Of a stretch of 45,433 nucleotides of DNA, positions 6,500 to 14,900 are shown one piece after another. Below the pieces are notes generated by a model. That model was not told the origin of the DNA and did no database searches. It saw nothing but the letters and a program-made list of their open reading frames with translations. A program made the translations under genes and the position numbers. Origin of the DNA: Pseudarthrobacter sp. C4D7 (GTDB taxonomy: Bacteria; Actinomycetota; Actinomycetes; Actinomycetales; Micrococcaceae); the NCBI RefSeq assembly GCF_013359725.1, contig NZ_JABFMW010000029.1, positions 1 through 45,433 of the forward strand. Direction: 5' to 3'. Each line of letters opens with the position of its first letter. Within the stretch, counting starts at the first letter, position 1.

Positions 6500-8209
6500 G
6501 TGGCGTCCACTGTCCAGTCCGGGGCAAAACCTCCACCCCTGCGGGAGCACCGGGGCCGCTACCGGCGGATCCTGCGCTTTGCTGCGTGGAATTTGGCCAC
6601 TACGTGGTGGTATGAACTGTTCCTGCCGCGGATTGGACTTGGCGGCCTGTCCGCCCGGACGCGGTCACGCCGGATGCGGCGCTTTGCCCGGCGTTTCCAT
6701 GACCTCGCGGTGGAGCTCGGCGGCCTCATGATCAAGGTGGGCCAGTTCCTGTCCTCCCGGCTTGATGTCCTGCCGCCGGAAATCACGAAGGAGCTGGAGG
6801 GGCTGCAGGACGAGGTGCCGCCCGTGGGTTTTCCGGCTATCTCCGCCTTGGCAGCGCAGGAACTGGGGGCTCCGTTGGACCGCGTCTTCGCGTCCGTGGA
6901 TCCCGCACCTATAGCCGCCGCCTCACTGGGCCAGGCGCACCGGGCCCGGCTGGATTCCCGTGATGCGGAGGATACCGGCCTGGATGCCGTAGTCCTGAAG
7001 GTTCAGCGGCCGGGGATCGGCGCCATCGTTGACGTCGACCTTGCCGCCCTCCGCAAGGTGGCGGGCTGGCTCAGCCACATCCGGCTGGTTTCCCGCCGGG
7101 CCGATATGCCCGCGCTGGTGGAGGAGTTTGCCCAGACCAGCCTGCTGGAAATCGACTACCTGAACGAGGCCGTCAACGCCGAGCGGTTTGCCGCCGACTT
7201 CGCCGGGGACGCGCGCGTGGAAGTCCCTGGGGTGGTGTGGGAGCGGACAACGCGGCGGGTCCTCACCCTGGAGGACGTCACCGCCATTAAGATCACTGAT
7301 GTCCAGGCGCTCCGTGCCGCCGGCATTGATCCCGCTGACGTGGCGCCGGTCTTCGCGTCCATCATGTTCGACCAGCTGTTCACCACTGGCTTCTTCCACG
7401 CCGATCCGCATCCGGGGAACATCTTTGTCACCCCACTCCCGCCCGGTGCGGGGGGACTTCCCTGGAAGCTGACGTTCATCGACTTCGGCATGATGGGCGA
7501 AGTGACGGCTTCCACGCGCAGCGGGCTTCGCAGGCTGCTGATCGCCGCCGCCGCGCGGGACGGCAAGGGTTTGGTGGCGGCCATCGATGATGTGGGCGTC
7601 CTGATGCCTTCGGCTGACAGCATGGCCCTGGAGCGTGCCATGACGCAGCTCTTTGCCCGCTTTGGCGGCATGGGATTTGCTGAACTGCGGGAGGTGGACC
7701 CCCGGGAGTTCCGCGACTTTGCGGTGGAGTTCGGTGACGTGGTGCGCTCCTTGCCGTTCCAGCTGCCGGAAAACTTCCTCCTGATCATCCGGGCCATGTC
7801 CCTGACCTCCGGGGTGTGCAGTGCCCTGGACGAGCGGTTTAATCTCTGGGATTCAGTGGAACCCTATGCAGCACAGCTGCTGCGCAACGAGCGGGGCAAC
7901 GTGGTGCAGGACGTGGCCCGGCAGGCCATCGACGCCGCCGGTGTCGCCTTGCGCCTCCCGGGCCGGCTGGACGCCCTTGCCGCCCGGCTGGAGGAGGGAT
8001 CGCTGCAGGTGTCCGATCCCGGCCTGGAGCGCCAGGCCGCACGGCTGGACCGCGCCGTGCGCCGGTCAGCCTCCACCGTGGTTTTCGGGGCACTGCTGCT
8101 CGCAGGGGCCATTGTCCGGCCCGATGACCCGCCGCTGGGCAATGTGCTCATGACGGCATCGGCCGTTCCGCTGCTGCATGCCCTGTGGGTGGGGCGCCGG
8201 GGGCGTTAA
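6500..8209 (+). CDS. AarF/UbiB (ABC1) atypical kinase
   Basis: The 569-residue protein has the UbiB-family kinase-like fold: the hallmark KxGQ (KVGQFLSSR, about residue 79), the Ala-rich nucleotide loop AAASLGQAHRA, the lysine of VLKVQRPG (about 167), the catalytic FFHADPHPGN (about 298-307) and DFGMMG (about 328). Two hydrophobic segments near the C-terminus (about 525-560) could anchor it in the membrane. Known members support quinone or lipid metabolism as ATPases rather than classical protein kinases. It follows padR by four bases, so it is probably under the same repeat operator. Ubiquinone synthesis itself is unlikely in a menaquinone-using actinobacterium. Confidence 0.93.
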   Translation: MASTVQSGAKPPPLREHRGRYRRILRFAAWNLATTWWYELFLPRIGLGGLSARTRSRRMRRFARRFHDLAVELGGLMIKVGQFLSSRLDVLPPEITKELEGLQDEVPPVGFPAISALAAQELGAPLDRVFASVDPAPIAAASLGQAHRARLDSRDAEDTGLDAVVLKVQRPGIGAIVDVDLAALRKVAGWLSHIRLVSRRADMPALVEEFAQTSLLEIDYLNEAVNAERFAADFAGDARVEVPGVVWERTTRRVLTLEDVTAIKITDVQALRAAGIDPADVAPVFASIMFDQLFTTGFFHADPHPGNIFVTPLPPGAGGLPWKLTFIDFGMMGEVTASTRSGLRRLLIAAAARDGKGLVAAIDDVGVLMPSADSMALERAMTQLFARFGGMGFAELREVDPREFRDFAVEFGDVVRSLPFQLPENFLLIIRAMSLTSGVCSALDERFNLWDSVEPYAAQLLRNERGNVVQDVARQAIDAAGVALRLPGRLDALAARLEEGSLQVSDPGLERQAARLDRAVRRSASTVVFGALLLAGAIVRPDDPPLGNVLMTASAVPLLHALWVGRRGR

Positions 8210-8334
8210 GGCGGTTGCCGCCGTCGGGCGTACCCTAGGGATGGCCCGCCCCTCCGCGGACTGCACACCACGCCACCTAAGCCCGGCAGACGCTGAGAGC
8301 CGTCGCCACTGAAAGACATGGGAGCTTCGCACCA

Positions 8335-9084
8335 ATGCAGCACACCGGTACTGGATCCAGCACGTTGACCGTGGTGCGGCAGGACGTTTCGCTCGGCGCG
8401 GGCCGGGACCTTGAATTTGGGCTGGAGCTGCTGGCAAGGGCACGGAACGGCGCTCTGGGCCCCACCTTGCGGCTGTACCGGCCCGCGCCCACCGTGGCGT
8501 TCGGGCAGCGGGACACCCGGCTGCCGGGATTCGACGCCGCCGCCCAGGCCTGCCGGGACAACGGCTTCGAACCGCTGGTCCGCAGGGCCGGTGGACGCGC
8601 CGCCGCCTACCACCGGGGCACGTTGGTAGTGGACCATATCGAACCGGACACGGACGCCGTCGCCGGGTCCAAGGCCCGGTTCGGATACTTCGGGGACCTG
8701 TTCGCCCAAACGCTGCGCCGTGTTGGCGTGCACGCCGCCGTGGGTGAAATCCCCGGGGAGTACTGTCCCGGCGAGTTCAGTGTCCACGGGACTGATCCGG
8801 CCGATAGCTCCAGGAAGGTCAAGCTGGTTGGTACAGCCCAGCGGGTAGTCTCCGGCGGCTGGCTTTTCAGCTCGGTGATCGTGGTGGAGGACTCGGCCCC
8901 GATCCGCAAAGTCCTGACGGACAGCTACGCCGCGCTGGGCCTGGACTGGGATCCTGCCACCGCCGGGGCGGCCAACGACCTGGTGCCCGGACTGGATGTG
9001 GCCGCCGTCGAGCAGGCCCTCCTGGAAACGTATGCGGGCCATGCCACCCTGGAAACTGCTACCTTCAGCAGCCTGGGGGCATGA
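8335..9084 (+). CDS. Lipoate/biotin-protein ligase family protein
   Basis: The 249-residue protein has the LplA/LipM-like fold markers: LRLYRPAPTVAFGQRD (residues about 43-58), RRAGGRAAAYH (the RRxxGGxxxxH block, about 84-94) and RKVKLVGTAQRV (about 161-172), where the Lys would contact the acyl-adenylate. These enzymes attach lipoate or octanoate to carrier lysines of 2-oxoacid dehydrogenases or the glycine cleavage H protein. The ATG at 8335 lacks a strong ribosome site, and the 125-base leader holds a possible promoter (TACCCT, 8231) and a 23-codon mini-ORF. There are no neighbouring lipoate or dehydrogenase genes, so the substrate is not supported by context. Confidence 0.82.
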   Translation: MQHTGTGSSTLTVVRQDVSLGAGRDLEFGLELLARARNGALGPTLRLYRPAPTVAFGQRDTRLPGFDAAAQACRDNGFEPLVRRAGGRAAAYHRGTLVVDHIEPDTDAVAGSKARFGYFGDLFAQTLRRVGVHAAVGEIPGEYCPGEFSVHGTDPADSSRKVKLVGTAQRVVSGGWLFSSVIVVEDSAPIRKVLTDSYAALGLDWDPATAGAANDLVPGLDVAAVEQALLETYAGHATLETATFSSLGA

Positions 9085-9109
9085 CCCGCATCAGTACAGT
9101 CGCGGACGG

Positions 9110-9367
9110 TCAGGCAGCCAGGCGGCTCTTGACCTCGGCGGCGGAGGGGTTGGTGGCGGCGGTTCCGTCGGGGAACAGGACCGTGGGGACGGTGCGGTTG
9201 CCGCCGTTGAGCTGCTCCACGAGTTCGGCGGTGCCGTCCACCTCTTCGATGTTGACTTCCGTGTAACCGATGCCCTGTGCGTCCAGCTGCTTCTTCAGCC
9301 GGTTGCAGTAGCCGCACCAGGTGGTGGAAAACATGGTGATGGTGCCGGATTCGGGAGTGAAGTCCAC
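9110..9367 (-). CDS. mrx1: Mycoredoxin (glutaredoxin-like)
   Basis: This 85-residue thioredoxin-fold protein has the active site CGYC (Cys18 and Cys21), the cis-proline TVPTV at about residues 60-64, and the short length of actinobacterial mycoredoxin. These use the thiol mycothiol to reduce protein-mycothiol mixed disulfides in the cytoplasm. The start is a GTG with an AGGAG site six bases upstream. The gene is divergent from the YedK-like gene, with about 134 bases between the starts. Other glutaredoxin-like electron carriers have similar CxxC patterns, but the actinobacterial setting favours mycoredoxin. Confidence 0.9.
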   Translation of the reverse strand: MDFTPESGTITMFSTTWCGYCNRLKKQLDAQGIGYTEVNIEEVDGTAELVEQLNGGNRTVPTVLFPDGTAATNPSAAEVKSRLAA

Positions 9368-9501
9368 AGGGATCTCCTATACATCGCTTGGAAAGGTTTC
9401 CTTAGCGTCAACCGTAGCGTGGCTGCCGGTATTCCCCGGTCCCGGATGGCTGCAGGCAGGCCTGGATGACAGTTTGTGGCGGGTCGTGGAAAGCTGGTGC
9501 C

Positions 9502-10263
9502 ATGTGTGGACGCTACGTGATGGCACGGGCCGTGGGGGATCTCCTGGCTGACTTTGACGCAGAGCTGGACGATGAGGTGAGCATCCCGCCGTCGTGGAAC
9601 GTGGCACCCACCGACGCCGTCCCGATCGTCCTGGAGCGGCTGGTCCAGGACGATGCGGCGCCCCGCCAGGTGCGCCAGCTGCATGTTGCCCGCTGGGGCC
9701 TGGTTCCCTCCTGGGCCAAGGACCCGGGGATTGGCTCACGCATGATCAACGCACGGAGCGAATCGGTGCTGGAGAAGCCGGCTTTCCGGAAGGCTGTGCA
9801 GTCCCGCCGCTGCGCCGTGCCCGCTGACGGGTACTACGAATGGAAGCAGGGGACGGGGAAATCCAAGCAGCCCTACTACGTGCATCCCGGCGAAGGCCAT
9901 GGGCTGGTGTTTGCCGGCCTCTACGAGTGGTGGAAGGACCCGTCCGTGCCGGAGGGGGAGCCGGGCCGGTGGCTGCTGTCGACGTCGATCCTCACGGCCG
10001 ACACCCCGCCGCCAGGGACCGAAGCCACCATTTTCGGGAAACTGACCGAGCTTCATGACAGGGTGCCGCTGCCCATGGACAAGGCCACGATGGAGGCCTG
10101 GCTGGACCCGCAGGCCGATGATGCCGCCTCGCTCGTCGACCTGGTCCGCGCAGGCGTCAAGGACGCGGCCGCTGACTGGCAAGTGGAAGCCGTGGGCAGG
10201 GAAGTGGGCAATGTCCGGAACAACGGCCCGGAACTGATCCGCCCGGTGGAAGCCCTGTTCTAG
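9502..10263 (+). CDS. SOS response-associated peptidase (YedK/HMCES family)
   Basis: The start is fixed by the conserved N-terminus MCGRY: Cys2 must become N-terminal to form the thiazolidine crosslink with abasic sites. The in-frame ATG at 9466 would hide it. Other catalytic residues are visible: Asn83 in MINARSE, Glu113 in GYYEWK and His185 in ELHDRVP. The 253-residue length is normal. The protein shields abasic sites in single-stranded DNA and can self-process. It is monocistronic and divergent from mycoredoxin. No LexA palindrome was found upstream, despite the family name. Confidence 0.94.
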   Translation: MCGRYVMARAVGDLLADFDAELDDEVSIPPSWNVAPTDAVPIVLERLVQDDAAPRQVRQLHVARWGLVPSWAKDPGIGSRMINARSESVLEKPAFRKAVQSRRCAVPADGYYEWKQGTGKSKQPYYVHPGEGHGLVFAGLYEWWKDPSVPEGEPGRWLLSTSILTADTPPPGTEATIFGKLTELHDRVPLPMDKATMEAWLDPQADDAASLVDLVRAGVKDAAADWQVEAVGREVGNVRNNGPELIRPVEALF

Positions 10264-10288
10264 CAGCCGCTGCTACGGTTGTTGCCCG

Positions 10289-10711
10289 TCACACGGTGAC
10301 CGAACCGGCGTCGTCCACTGACCACGTGGGGTTGTAGGCCACTTCCCAGCGAAACCCGTCGGGGTCGGCAAAATAGCCGGTGTAGCCGCCCCACGCCTTG
10401 GTGACGGGCTCGGCAACGATGGCTGCCCCCGCCGCCGCGGCCTGTTCCATGACGCTGTCCACTTCGTGCGGGCTTCCCAGATTGTGGCTGAGCGTGATGC
10501 AGGGAACGCCGGCAGGGGCATTGGTCCCTGCTTCAGCCTGCATCTGGTGGCTGTCCCAGAGGGAGAGCACCAATCCGTGGTTTACCTGGATAAACAGAAC
10601 TTCTCCGGGAACCTCGCTGTGGACGGGCCAGCCCAGGCCATCAACGTAGAAGGCGCGCGAGGCCGCCACACTGCGGACACCGAGGGAGATAAAGTCGACT
10701 CTGGGCTCCAT
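10289..10711 (-). CDS. VOC (glyoxalase/bleomycin-resistance-like) protein
   Basis: The 140-residue protein has the paired beta-alpha-beta-beta-beta modules of the vicinal-oxygen-chelate fold: FISLGVRSVAASRAFYVDGLGW at the N-terminus and GGYTGYFADPDGFRWEVAYNP near the C-terminus. A metal site is not obvious, because the first position where family enzymes often have His reads FISLG. The role could be ligand binding or an unknown lyase or dioxygenase. Its ATG is six bases downstream of a CAGTAT box on the minus strand, which suggests a leaderless transcript. It is divergent from the chorismate mutase gene, with start codons less than 20 bases apart. Confidence 0.85.
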   Translation of the reverse strand: MEPRVDFISLGVRSVAASRAFYVDGLGWPVHSEVPGEVLFIQVNHGLVLSLWDSHQMQAEAGTNAPAGVPCITLSHNLGSPHEVDSVMEQAAAAGAAIVAEPVTKAWGGYTGYFADPDGFRWEVAYNPTWSVDDAGSVTV

Positions 10712-10716
10712 GCTTC

Positions 10717-10724
10717 GATACTGT
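10717..10724. promoter_or_regulatory. Overlapping bidirectional -10 boxes between the VOC and chorismate mutase genes
   Basis: The plus strand reads GATACTGT here. TACTGT (10719-10724) faces the plus gene and CAGTAT (10723-10718 on the minus strand) faces the minus gene. Each box lies six bases before an ATG (10731 and 10711), the spacing of a leaderless start. The two -10 boxes therefore share most of their bases. Confidence 0.5.
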
Positions 10725-10727
10725 CAG

Positions 10728-11051
10728 ATGATGGCGACAATTCAAGGAAACGATAGGGATGCCCGGGCCGACAAGGAACAGCTCGCTGCCGTCCGGATTG
10801 CTGTTGACGAGGTGGACGAGCAGATTGTCACCCTCATCGCCCGCCGTGAACGGCTGATCAGGATCGCCGGCACGCTGAAGGGTGATGACGCTGAAGTGCG
10901 TGCCCCCGGACGGGTGGAACGGATCATCGAGCATGTCCGCTCCGCTGCGGAGAAGAAGGACATCGACCCGGACATCGTCGAGTCAACCTACCGGGCAATG
11001 ATCTCCGCGTTCATTGAACTTGAACTGCGGATCCATAAAGAAAACAGCTAG
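10728..11051 (+). CDS. Chorismate mutase (AroQ type)
   Basis: The 107-residue, all-helical protein matches the AroQ fold: a long first helix (VRIAVDEVDEQIVTLIARRERLI, written here as two parts VRIAVDEVDEQIVT and LIARRERLI), a Lys in the loop (TLKG), VRAPGRVERIIEHV in the second helix and YRAMISAFIELELRIHKE in the third. It would convert chorismate to prephenate for Phe and Tyr synthesis. Starts at 10728 or 10731 are plausible; neither has a Shine-Dalgarno site, which fits a leaderless message. An ATG at 10710 would overlap the opposing start codon. The gene is not next to other aromatic-pathway genes. Confidence 0.85.
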   Translation: MMATIQGNDRDARADKEQLAAVRIAVDEVDEQIVTLIARRERLIRIAGTLKGDDAEVRAPGRVERIIEHVRSAAEKKDIDPDIVESTYRAMISAFIELELRIHKENS

Positions 11052-11057
11052 GGAATC

Positions 11058-11447
11058 CTAAAGGGCTTCCTCCACCGGCACCCCATGCTGGAACTCCCGT
11101 CCGTCCGCCTCGCTGAAGGCTGACAGGACGTGCTCTTTCCCGAGCCCATTCAAAGCCGTCAGGGGAAAACTGCCGGTGATGCTGTTCTCTGAGTGTGAGA
11201 TGCCGGACAGGTCGTAATCCTCCTCGATTCCCTGGTCCCGGTTGAACGCGTAGCAGGCGATCGCCTCCCCGTTCATGAACTCGATGCACAGCCGGCGCTG
11301 GGCTGAATAATCCGGCGAGGCTCCCATCAGCCCCACCACGTAGGCACCGGATCCCGGAATGGTGCCGTCGATATCGAACCTTGCGACCAGGGTGGAGTCC
11401 TGGGTCTTGATGCTTGCCTGCTTCAGGAGTGCGTCATCGGTACTCAT
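11058..11447 (-). CDS. Unknown protein divergent from the SOS-regulated polymerase module
   Basis: I do not recognise this 129-residue protein. It has no signal peptide or membrane segment, is acidic, and has alternating beta-like segments (TLVARFDIDG, AYVVGLMG, RLCIEFMNGEAIACYAFN). That suggests a small soluble alpha/beta or all-beta domain. I chose the ATG at 11447 over 11483 because a GGAGCAGGA stretch precedes it. Its promoter region is the same 100-odd bases that hold the LexA palindrome, with a minus-strand TACAGT box at 11522-11517, so it may be damage-inducible together with dnaE2. It converges tightly on the chorismate mutase gene (six bases between stops). Confidence 0.65.
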   Translation of the reverse strand: MSTDDALLKQASIKTQDSTLVARFDIDGTIPGSGAYVVGLMGASPDYSAQRRLCIEFMNGEAIACYAFNRDQGIEEDYDLSGISHSENSITGSFPLTALNGLGKEHVLSAFSEADGREFQHGVPVEEAL

Positions 11448-11513
11448 GCCAACATCCTGCTCCCTGCCGAACTCCCCGTCCACCCCCGCCTATGTTTTGG
11501 TTCCAGCGGGACG

Positions 11514-11522
11514 TAGACTGTA
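11514..11522. promoter_or_regulatory. Overlapping divergent -10 boxes beside the LexA palindrome
   Basis: TAGACT (11514-11519, plus strand) and TACAGT (11522-11517, minus strand) overlap by three bases. The plus-strand start would fall near 11526, inside the LexA palindrome. LexA bound there could block both directions. Confidence 0.5.
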
Positions 11523-11523
11523 G

Positions 11524-11547
11524 TTATTCGAATACATATTCGAATAA
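11524..11547. promoter_or_regulatory. LexA-type SOS box (perfect palindrome)
   Basis: The core TCGAAT-ACAT-ATTCGA (11528-11543) matches the spacing of the actinobacterial LexA site TCGAAC-N4-GTTCGA. The symmetry extends to 10-bp arms (TTATTCGAAT and ATTCGAATAA) around ACAT. It lies between the unknown minus-strand gene and the DUF6504-dnaE2 pair. Its position over the plus-strand start site fits repression. Confidence 0.82.
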
Positions 11548-11576
11548 CGATGTTGGTTTCCATCCGGGAGGTGCAC

Positions 11577-11927
11577 GTGGGCATGTTCAGCGAGTCCGTT
11601 GACGTGGTGTGCACCGCGGAGGGGCAGCCGGAATCAGTGACATGGGCAGGGGAGTCCTACACCGTCTGCGCCGAACCGGTCCGGTGGTATGAGCGCCGCC
11701 AATGGTGGGCGGAGGACAGCAGGGCTCCGCTGGGAAGCGGACCCGGGGTGGTTGACCACGAAATTTGGCGCGTCCAGGTGCTTCCCGCGCGCATGCCCTC
11801 CCGTTCCGCACAGCACCTTGAAGCGGAAAGCCCAGAACCCCTCACCCTTGACCTGGCCCGCCACCTCCGCAGCAACCGCTGGCGGCTGATGCGGATCCAT
11901 GACGCCCTTCGCCACAGAACTGCCTGA
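11577..11927 (+). CDS. DUF6504 protein of the translesion-polymerase module
   Basis: The protein has about 116 residues and carries MFSESVDVVC, SVTWAGESYTV, WYERRQWW and EIWRVQV, typical of the DUF6504 proteins found between ImuB and DnaE2 in actinobacteria. GGGAGG lies five bases before GTG 11577, which I chose; ATG 11583 and ATG 11550 are alternatives. There is no known enzymatic role. It may be an accessory to the mutasome, by association only. It is the first gene downstream of the LexA palindrome, and its stop lies 10 bases before the preferred start of dnaE2, so the two are very probably one operon. Confidence 0.8.
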   Translation: MGMFSESVDVVCTAEGQPESVTWAGESYTVCAEPVRWYERRQWWAEDSRAPLGSGPGVVDHEIWRVQVLPARMPSRSAQHLEAESPEPLTLDLARHLRSNRWRLMRIHDALRHRTA

Positions 11928-11937
11928 CCAGACCGGC

Positions 11938-14900
11938 ATGAGCTTCACCCACCTTCACGTATCTACGGCGTTCAGCGCCCATTACGGCGTCTCATGGCCG
12001 GAAGAACTCGCCTCGGCGGCTGCCGCCGACGGCGCCACGGCCCTTGCCTGTACCGACCGGGACGGTTTGTACGGCACCATCAAGCACCTCAAAGCCTGCA
12101 TGGCTGCGGACATTGACCCCATCGTGGGGGTGGACCTTGCAGTATTTGACGACGACTGCGACCACCGCACCCAGGTAGCCGGAAGAGTGGTGGTGCTGGC
12201 CCGCGGACACAACAATGGCGCCGGATACCGGGCCCTGTGCAGGCTGGTTTCGGACGCCCACGCACGGACCTCGGGAAAAGCCGGGGGAGTGGTCCCTGTT
12301 GCTGTCACCCGTGCCGAACTCGCCTCAAGGACCCTTGACCCCCAAACCCTCAAGCCGGTGTTGACGGTGCTGCTGGGCCCTGACTCAGACGTAGGACGCG
12401 CCATGGGCGGGCGCCGCTACCTGCGGCCACGGACCCTTTTCAAGCAATGGCTTGACGCAATGCCTGCAGGCACGGTGGTGGCGGAGATCGTCTCCCAGCT
12501 CAGCGCACCCGGGACGCCGTTGAGCACGGCCCATGCCGTGCGCATGCTCAGGCTTGCCGAGGAACACCACGTGCCGGCAGTCCTCACCAACGCCGTCAGG
12601 TACTGCGCGGCGGATGGGGCGCCAACAGCCGATGTCCTGGACTCTGCACGGACCCTGAAGTCCCTCCCTGAACTGGCAGGGGAACCACTCCTGCAGCCAA
12701 CCGGCCAGGGGTGGCTGAAAACACCGGAACAGATGCTGGGGCTTGGCAGGGAAATCATTTCTGCCGCCGGCTATGGTGCCGCAGACCTCAAACAGCTGAT
12801 GACGCAGACGGAGGCGCTCGCCGACCTCTGCCGGATGGACCCCACCTCCGACATGGGGTGGAAGCGGCCGGTCGTGCCCGAAGCGTCAGTGATTGGCATC
12901 AGCCAGGATCCGCACGCTGAACTCATCCAGCGCTGCCACGCTGGAATCGGCAGACGTTTTCCGGGAGTTGGCGGCAGGGCTGAGCAGGACATGCTGGCCC
13001 GGCTGGACCACGAGCTTGGGATCATCAGCAACCTGGGATTCTCCTCCTACTTCCTGACGGTGGCCGAGGTATCGCGGATGATCCAGGACATGGGGGTCAG
13101 GGCAGCGGCACGCGGCTCGGGAGCGTCCAGCCTGGTCAACTACCTGATCGACGTCAGCCAGGTGAACCCCCTCCAGCATGACCTGATCTTTGAAAGGTTC
13201 CTTTCCAACGACCGCGCCACCCTTCCGGACATCGACATTGACGTCGAAAGCGCTGAACGCCACAACGTCTACCACCGGATCTTCGAACGCTTCGGCTCTG
13301 AACGGGTCACCCTGATGAGCATGCAGAACGGGTACCGTGCCCGCGGTGCAGTGCGGGACGCCGGGCTGGCGTTGGGCATGGACGACGACGAAGTGGGGGA
13401 GATCGCCAAGCAACTGTGGAGGTTTTCAGCCCGGAAGTTCCGCGAAGCGCTGGTGGAAAAACCCGAACTCCGGGAATTCGCCGGCCGGGTGGAGCACCGG
13501 GACGGCGACGGAAACCAGCAGCTGGACCTGCTGGTGGACCTGACCGAGCGGCTTGACCGGCTGCCGCGGCATATTTCGATGCATCCCTGCGGCGTCATCC
13601 TGGGCGATGCCACTCTCCTTGACCGCACCCCGGTCCAGCCCAGCGGCCTGGGCCTGCCCATGAGCCAGTTCGATAAACACGATATGGACCCCATGGGCAT
13701 GCTCAAGCTCGATGTTCTGGGCGTCCGGATGCAGAGTGCCATGGCCTTCGCAGTACGGGAGGTGATCCGCCTCCATCCCTCCAAGGCAGAGGTAGTGGCA
13801 GCAGGCCGCCACCCGCAAGGTGCTGACGGGAACGGGCCGGATTACATCGCCGCTGACGGCCGGATCGACCTCAACGCCGTCCCGCTCGATGACGAACCCA
13901 CCTATGAACTGATCCGCAGCACGCACACCCTGGGGTGTTTCCAGATCGAATCCCCGGGCCAGCGGGAATTGATCGGAAAACTGGCGCCACGGGAGTTCAA
14001 CGATCTCATCATTGACATCTCGCTGTTCCGCCCAGGCCCCATGAAATCGGACATGGTGCGCCCCTTCCTGGAACACCGGCACGGTTTCGCCCCGGAGGTG
14101 TACCCGCATCCCGACCTCAAGCCCGTGCTCCAGGAAACCCATGGCGTGACGGTCTTCCATGAACAAATCCTCAAGACCTTCAACGTCATGACCGGGTGCG
14201 GGCTGGCCCGGGCGGACGAATTCAGGCGCGCCCTTGGCAACGAGGTGCTTGAAGGGAAGGTGGAGGAGTTCTTCCGGAAGGAGGCCCGGACCCGGAACTA
14301 CAGCCCCGAGGTGGTGGACAAGGTCTGGGGCACGCTGAAAGCCTTCGGCAGCTTCGGGTTCTGCAAAGCCCACGGAGCAGCCTTTGCCGTGCCCACCTAC
14401 CAGTCCGCCTGGCTCAAGACCCATCATCCCGAAGCGTTCCTGGCCGGCCTGTGGGAGCACGACCCGGGAATGTATCCCAAGAGGCTGCTGGTTGCCGAAG
14501 CCCGGCGGCTCGGGATTCCCATCCTTCCGCTGGACATCAACCGCAGCCAGGGGGAGTACCGGGTGGAACGAGTGGAAGCCGGGAAGGACCAGGGTAAGTT
14601 GGGAATCAGGCTCAGCCTGAACGGAATCTACGGCCTGTCTGCTGCTGAACTGAAGCGGATCGTCGCCGGACAGCCCTATGATTCACTGGCAGATCTCCGG
14701 GCGCGCTCGCGGCTCAGCAAGCCAAGCATCAGGCGCCTGGCGCAGCTTGGCGCCTTTGATTCCCTGCACCGCGAATCCGGAGGCCCTGCCAACCGGGCGG
14801 ACCTGGTGCATCATTTGCAGCAGCTTCAGTCAGGCAGTGGCGCACGGAAGGGCGTGGAGGTTCTGGAGGGGCAGCTGTCCCTTCCGCTGGGGGACGTGGA

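Noticed and set aside
8241..8312. 23-codon mini-ORF in the leader of the lipoate-ligase-like gene
   Set aside because: The ATG is only four bases from the TACCCT box, the peptide has no recognised leader features, and there is no conservation evidence.
8220..8334. Riboswitch (TPP or cobalamin) in the same leader, suggested by CTGAGA and GCCACTG
   Set aside because: Only isolated hexamer-size matches occur; the other conserved segments and pairings of these riboswitches are missing.
13426..14460. 344-codon antisense frame within dnaE2
   Set aside because: No motif, no ribosome site; the dnaE2 frame holds the conserved polymerase motifs.
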